This document shows positions 61,749 to 64,000 of a DNA stretch of 64,000 nt, piece after piece. How positions within the stretch are numbered: position 1 is the stretch's first letter; each line of letters starts with the position of its first letter. The position numbers and the translations under genes were made by a program. Source of the stretch: Bradyrhizobium sp. Arg816 (GTDB lineage Bacteria; Pseudomonadota; Alphaproteobacteria; Rhizobiales; Xanthobacteraceae); the NCBI RefSeq assembly GCF_029989365.1, contig NZ_JAPRAQ010000011.1:1-64000 (forward strand), read 5' to 3'. The notes under the pieces are model-generated. The model saw nothing but the letters and a program-made list of their open reading frames with translations. It was not told where the DNA came from and did no database searches.

Positions 61749-62135
61749 ATGTATCATCTCACCGCCCTCGTCACACTGCTGGCGATCGCATTTTATATGT
61801 TCACCTGCATCAACGTCTCGCGCTCGCGCACCAAGACCGGTGTCAAGGTGCCGGCGATGTCGGGCCACCCTGATTTCGAGCGCGCCTTCCGCATCCAGGC
61901 GAACACGCTGGAATGGATGCCGGTCTTCCTGCCGGCGCTCTGGCTGTTCGCGATCTATGTCGGCGACGCCATTGCAGCCGGGATCGGCGCGGTCTGGATC
62001 ATCGGCCGCATCGTCTACTTCATCGGCTATTCGAAGGCGGCGGCAAAGCGCGGCCCGGGCTTTGCGATCCAGGGCATCGCAGCGATTGCGCTGTGGGCGG
62101 GGGCATTGGGGGCGGTGGTGTTGCGGATGGTGTGA
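61749..62135 (+). CDS. MAPEG-family membrane protein
   Basis: A 128-residue four-helix protein of the membrane-associated eicosanoid/glutathione metabolism family. The core FRIQANTLEWMPVFLPALWL contains the Arg/Asn/Glu residues of the family glutathione site, followed by GRIVYFIGYSKAAAKRGPGF. It lies 28 bp after the CrtC/AttH-like gene and may be in the same transcript. Glutathione transferase or peroxidase activity is possible but not demonstrated. Confidence 0.88.
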   Translation: MYHLTALVTLLAIAFYMFTCINVSRSRTKTGVKVPAMSGHPDFERAFRIQANTLEWMPVFLPALWLFAIYVGDAIAAGIGAVWIIGRIVYFIGYSKAAAKRGPGFAIQGIAAIALWAGALGAVVLRMV

Positions 62136-62156
62136 GGGGGCGGCATCACGTGCGCC

Positions 62157-62288
62157 CGTGTCCCGGGCGCGGTGCAGCGTGTAACGCTGCGCCGCTGAAC
62201 CGGGACCCAGTCTGGCCGCGACCCGTGGAGAAGTGTGGGTCCCGGCCCTGCGCAGCAGCGTTTCACGCTGCAGCGCGTCCGGGACACG
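62157..62288. repeat. Palindromic intergenic element, family H
   Basis: CGTGTCCCGG at the left and CCGGGACACG at the right end, left arm hairpin GCAGCGTGTAACGCTGC, right arm hairpin GCAGCGTTTCACGCTGC, and inner CGGGACCCA/TGGGTCCCG. Between the convergent MAPEG and binding-protein genes. Confidence 0.9.
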
Positions 62289-62294
62289 AGAGCC

Positions 62295-63488
62295 TCACTT
62301 CGTCAGCGGGCAGCCGCTGTCCTTGGCGGCGAAGAACGCCTTGTCGCCGGGGACGGTTGCGAGCAGCTTGTAATAGTCCCACGGCTTCTTCGATTCCGAC
62401 GGCTTCTTGACCTCGAACAGATACATGTCGTGGACCATGCGGCCGTTCTCGAGCACCTTGCCGCCCTGCGCAAAGTCGTCGTCGACCGGCAGCTCCTTCA
62501 GCTTCTTGGCGACCGCGTCAGGGTCCTTGGTGCCGGCGGCCTTGACCGCCTTGAGATAGCTCAGCGTCGCCGAATAGGTGCCGGCCTGGATCATGTTCGG
62601 CATCCGGCTGGTGCGCTTGAAGAAGCGTTCGCCGAAATGGCGGGTGCGGTCGTTGAGGTCCCAGTAATAGCCCTCGGTCAGCACCAGGCCTTGCGCGGCC
62701 TGCAAGCCGAGACCATTCACCTCGGCGAGCGTCATCAGGAGGCCGGCAAGCTTCTGGCCGCCGGAGACGATGCCGAACTCGGCCGCCTGCTTGATCGAGT
62801 TGGTGGTGTCGAGGCCGGCATTGGCGAGGCCGACGATCTTCGCCTTCGAGCTCTGCGCCTGGAGCAGGAAGGAGGAGAAGTCCGACGAATTGAGCGGCAC
62901 GCGGACAGAGCCGGCCACCTTGCCGCCATTGGCGGTGACGATCTCGCTGGTGTCCTTCTCCAGCGCATAGCCGAAGGCGTAGTCGGCCGTGAGGAAGAAC
63001 CAGGTGTCGCCGCCCGCTTTCGTCAGCGCGCCGCCGGTGCCGACGCCGAGCGCACGGGTGTCATAGGCCCAGTGGAAGCCGTAGGGCTGGCAGGCATCGC
63101 CGGTGAGGCGCGAGGTCGCGGCGCCGACGACGATGTCGATCTTCTTCTTTTCCTTGGAGAGCTCATGGATCGCGAGCGCGACCGAGGAGGTTGTCAGCTC
63201 CGTGATCATGTCGACGTTCTCGACGTCGTACCAGCGCCGCGCGATCGAGGTGGCGAGATCCGGCTTGTTCTGGTGATCGGCGGTGACCATCTCGATCTTC
63301 TGGCCAAGCACTTCGCCGCCGAAATCCTCGATCGCCATCTTGGCGGCTTCGACCGAGTATTTGCCGCCGTAGTCGGCATAGACGCCGGACTGATCGTTGA
63401 GAATGCCGATCTTGACGCCTTGGGCGGAGGCCGGCGCAGCGAGCAACAGAGCAGACGTTGCGACAGCGGCCAAAAGTGCTGATTTCAT
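62295..63488 (-). CDS. HAAT-type ABC transporter substrate-binding protein
   Basis: A 397-residue Peripla_BP_6 protein with a Sec signal (LAAVATSALLLAAPASAQG) and mature start VKIGILNDQSGVYADYGGKY. The internal segments ADHQNKPDLATSIARRWYD, FLTADYAFGYALEKDTS and the end MYLFEVKKPSESKKPWDYYK are close to the protein at 3103-4314, so the two are recent or conserved paralogues. No permease or ATPase lies beside it. Ligand unknown; organic acids or aromatics are typical for this subgroup. Confidence 0.9.
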   Translation of the reverse strand: MKSALLAAVATSALLLAAPASAQGVKIGILNDQSGVYADYGGKYSVEAAKMAIEDFGGEVLGQKIEMVTADHQNKPDLATSIARRWYDVENVDMITELTTSSVALAIHELSKEKKKIDIVVGAATSRLTGDACQPYGFHWAYDTRALGVGTGGALTKAGGDTWFFLTADYAFGYALEKDTSEIVTANGGKVAGSVRVPLNSSDFSSFLLQAQSSKAKIVGLANAGLDTTNSIKQAAEFGIVSGGQKLAGLLMTLAEVNGLGLQAAQGLVLTEGYYWDLNDRTRHFGERFFKRTSRMPNMIQAGTYSATLSYLKAVKAAGTKDPDAVAKKLKELPVDDDFAQGGKVLENGRMVHDMYLFEVKKPSESKKPWDYYKLLATVPGDKAFFAAKDSGCPLTK

Positions 63489-63606
63489 ATGTTGGCTCCC
63501 AGCAGTTTTCTGTTTTGAAATCGCGCGGATACTAGTGAAGAACCCCGCGCCTGCCCATCCATTTCATGTTGGTCGTTAGTATGGAGGATGGTGCGACAAA
63601 TCGAGC

Positions 63607-63742
63607 TGTCGTCCCGGGGCGCGCGTAGCGCGAGCCCGGGACCCATAACCACAGGGAGAGATTTGGCGAAGACTCGTGGTTACGAGCTTCGCCCCATCTT
63701 TCTTCCTGGGGGTATGGGTCCCCGCCGACGCGGGGACGACAG
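63607..63742. repeat. Palindromic intergenic element, family I
   Basis: CTGTCGTCCCGGGG at the left and CCCCGCCGACGCGGGGACGA at the right, left hairpin around GCGCGCGTAGCGCG, inner stems GGGACCCATA/TATGGGTCCC, and a central AACCAC/GTGGTT pairing. It lies in the 291-bp gap between an RND pump gene and a binding-protein gene, both on the reverse strand. Confidence 0.88.
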
Positions 63743-63779
63743 CGGGGGGTGTGGATACGCTGGCGGCCGCCACCGACAA

Positions 63780-64000
63780 TTAGGGGGCCACCACCTCCGG
63801 CTTCTTCCCCTCGTTCCGCCCCTCCGCCAGGTTCCGCACCACCACATAGAAGATCGGGGTGAACAGCAGGCCGAACAGGGTGACGCCGATCATGCCGAAG
63901 AACACGGCGACGCCGACCGCTTGCCGCATCTCCGAGCCGGAGCCGGACGAGATCACCAGCGGCAAGACGCCCAGGATGAAGGCGAAGGACGTCATCAGGA
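63780..64000 (-). CDS. C-terminus of an RND multidrug efflux permease (runs off window)
   Basis: The last 73 residues of an AcrB/HAE1-type inner-membrane pump, reading LMTSFAFILGVLPLVISSGS, then MRQAVGVAVFFGMIGVTLFG and LLFTPIFYVVVRNLAEG before a short basic tail. These are the conserved last membrane helices of the family. The gene enters from the right edge, so the start is not seen. Confidence 0.9.
   Translation of the reverse strand, partial: LMTSFAFILGVLPLVISSGSGSEMRQAVGVAVFFGMIGVTLFGLLFTPIFYVVVRNLAEGRNEGKKPEVVAP

Overview
The window looks like chromosomal DNA of a slow-growing alphaproteobacterium of the Bradyrhizobium / Rhodopseudomonas group. The evidence is high GC throughout, many periplasmic binding proteins, a CYP199A-type P450, a feruloyl-CoA synthetase, a Sox thiosulfate-oxidation cluster, and dense palindromic intergenic elements. 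This assignment is an inference from gene content. No rRNA, tRNA, CRISPR array or transposase was found.

Layout. 1-9052: aromatic-acid uptake and catabolism, with two HAAT-type binding proteins, a type II NADH dehydrogenase, CYP199A-like P450, feruloyl-CoA synthetase and two divergent MarR regulators. 9053-19959: a carboxybiuret/allophanate-type nitrogen cluster (AtzF on +; peptide-type ABC transporter, AtzG, AtzE, AtzH and a GntR regulator on -), with matching GntR-like operators in front of atzF and the ABC operon. 19960-22242: a UgpB-like binding protein coupled to an atypical APH-family kinase. 22444-27994: an orphan TRAP-type binding protein overlapping two histidine kinases and followed by an OmpR regulator, a probable solute-sensing phosphorelay. 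28264-30864: an ECF sigma factor under a perfect dyad, then CcdA and a thioredoxin. 30847-33141: a small lower-GC segment with an unknown protein and a LuxR solo, bounded by a 31-bp imperfect direct repeat that duplicates the end of the thioredoxin gene. 33213-36301: duplicated PH-like membrane protein, L,D-transpeptidase, AapJ-like protein. 36577-43053: two acyl-CoA dehydrogenases, a CMD protein, a VOC protein, two MFS permeases. 43245-46204: S9 peptidase and a DUF938 methyltransferase. 46451-52383: soxXYZA-K-B, a DsrE-like protein and a persulfide dioxygenase-rhodanese fusion. 52439-64000: MFS permeases, D-aminoacylase, an Att-like ABC/FtsX/CrtC operon, MAPEG protein, a third HAAT binding protein and the C-terminus of an RND pump.

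The most striking window-wide pattern is a set of 17 palindromic intergenic elements of several unrelated sequence families. Most share one architecture: two arms that are each a hairpin and are also complementary to each other. All 8 convergent gene junctions contain at least one, and none of the 8 divergent junctions does, which suggests a role at transcript 3' ends. Six solitary binding proteins without permeases are also present.
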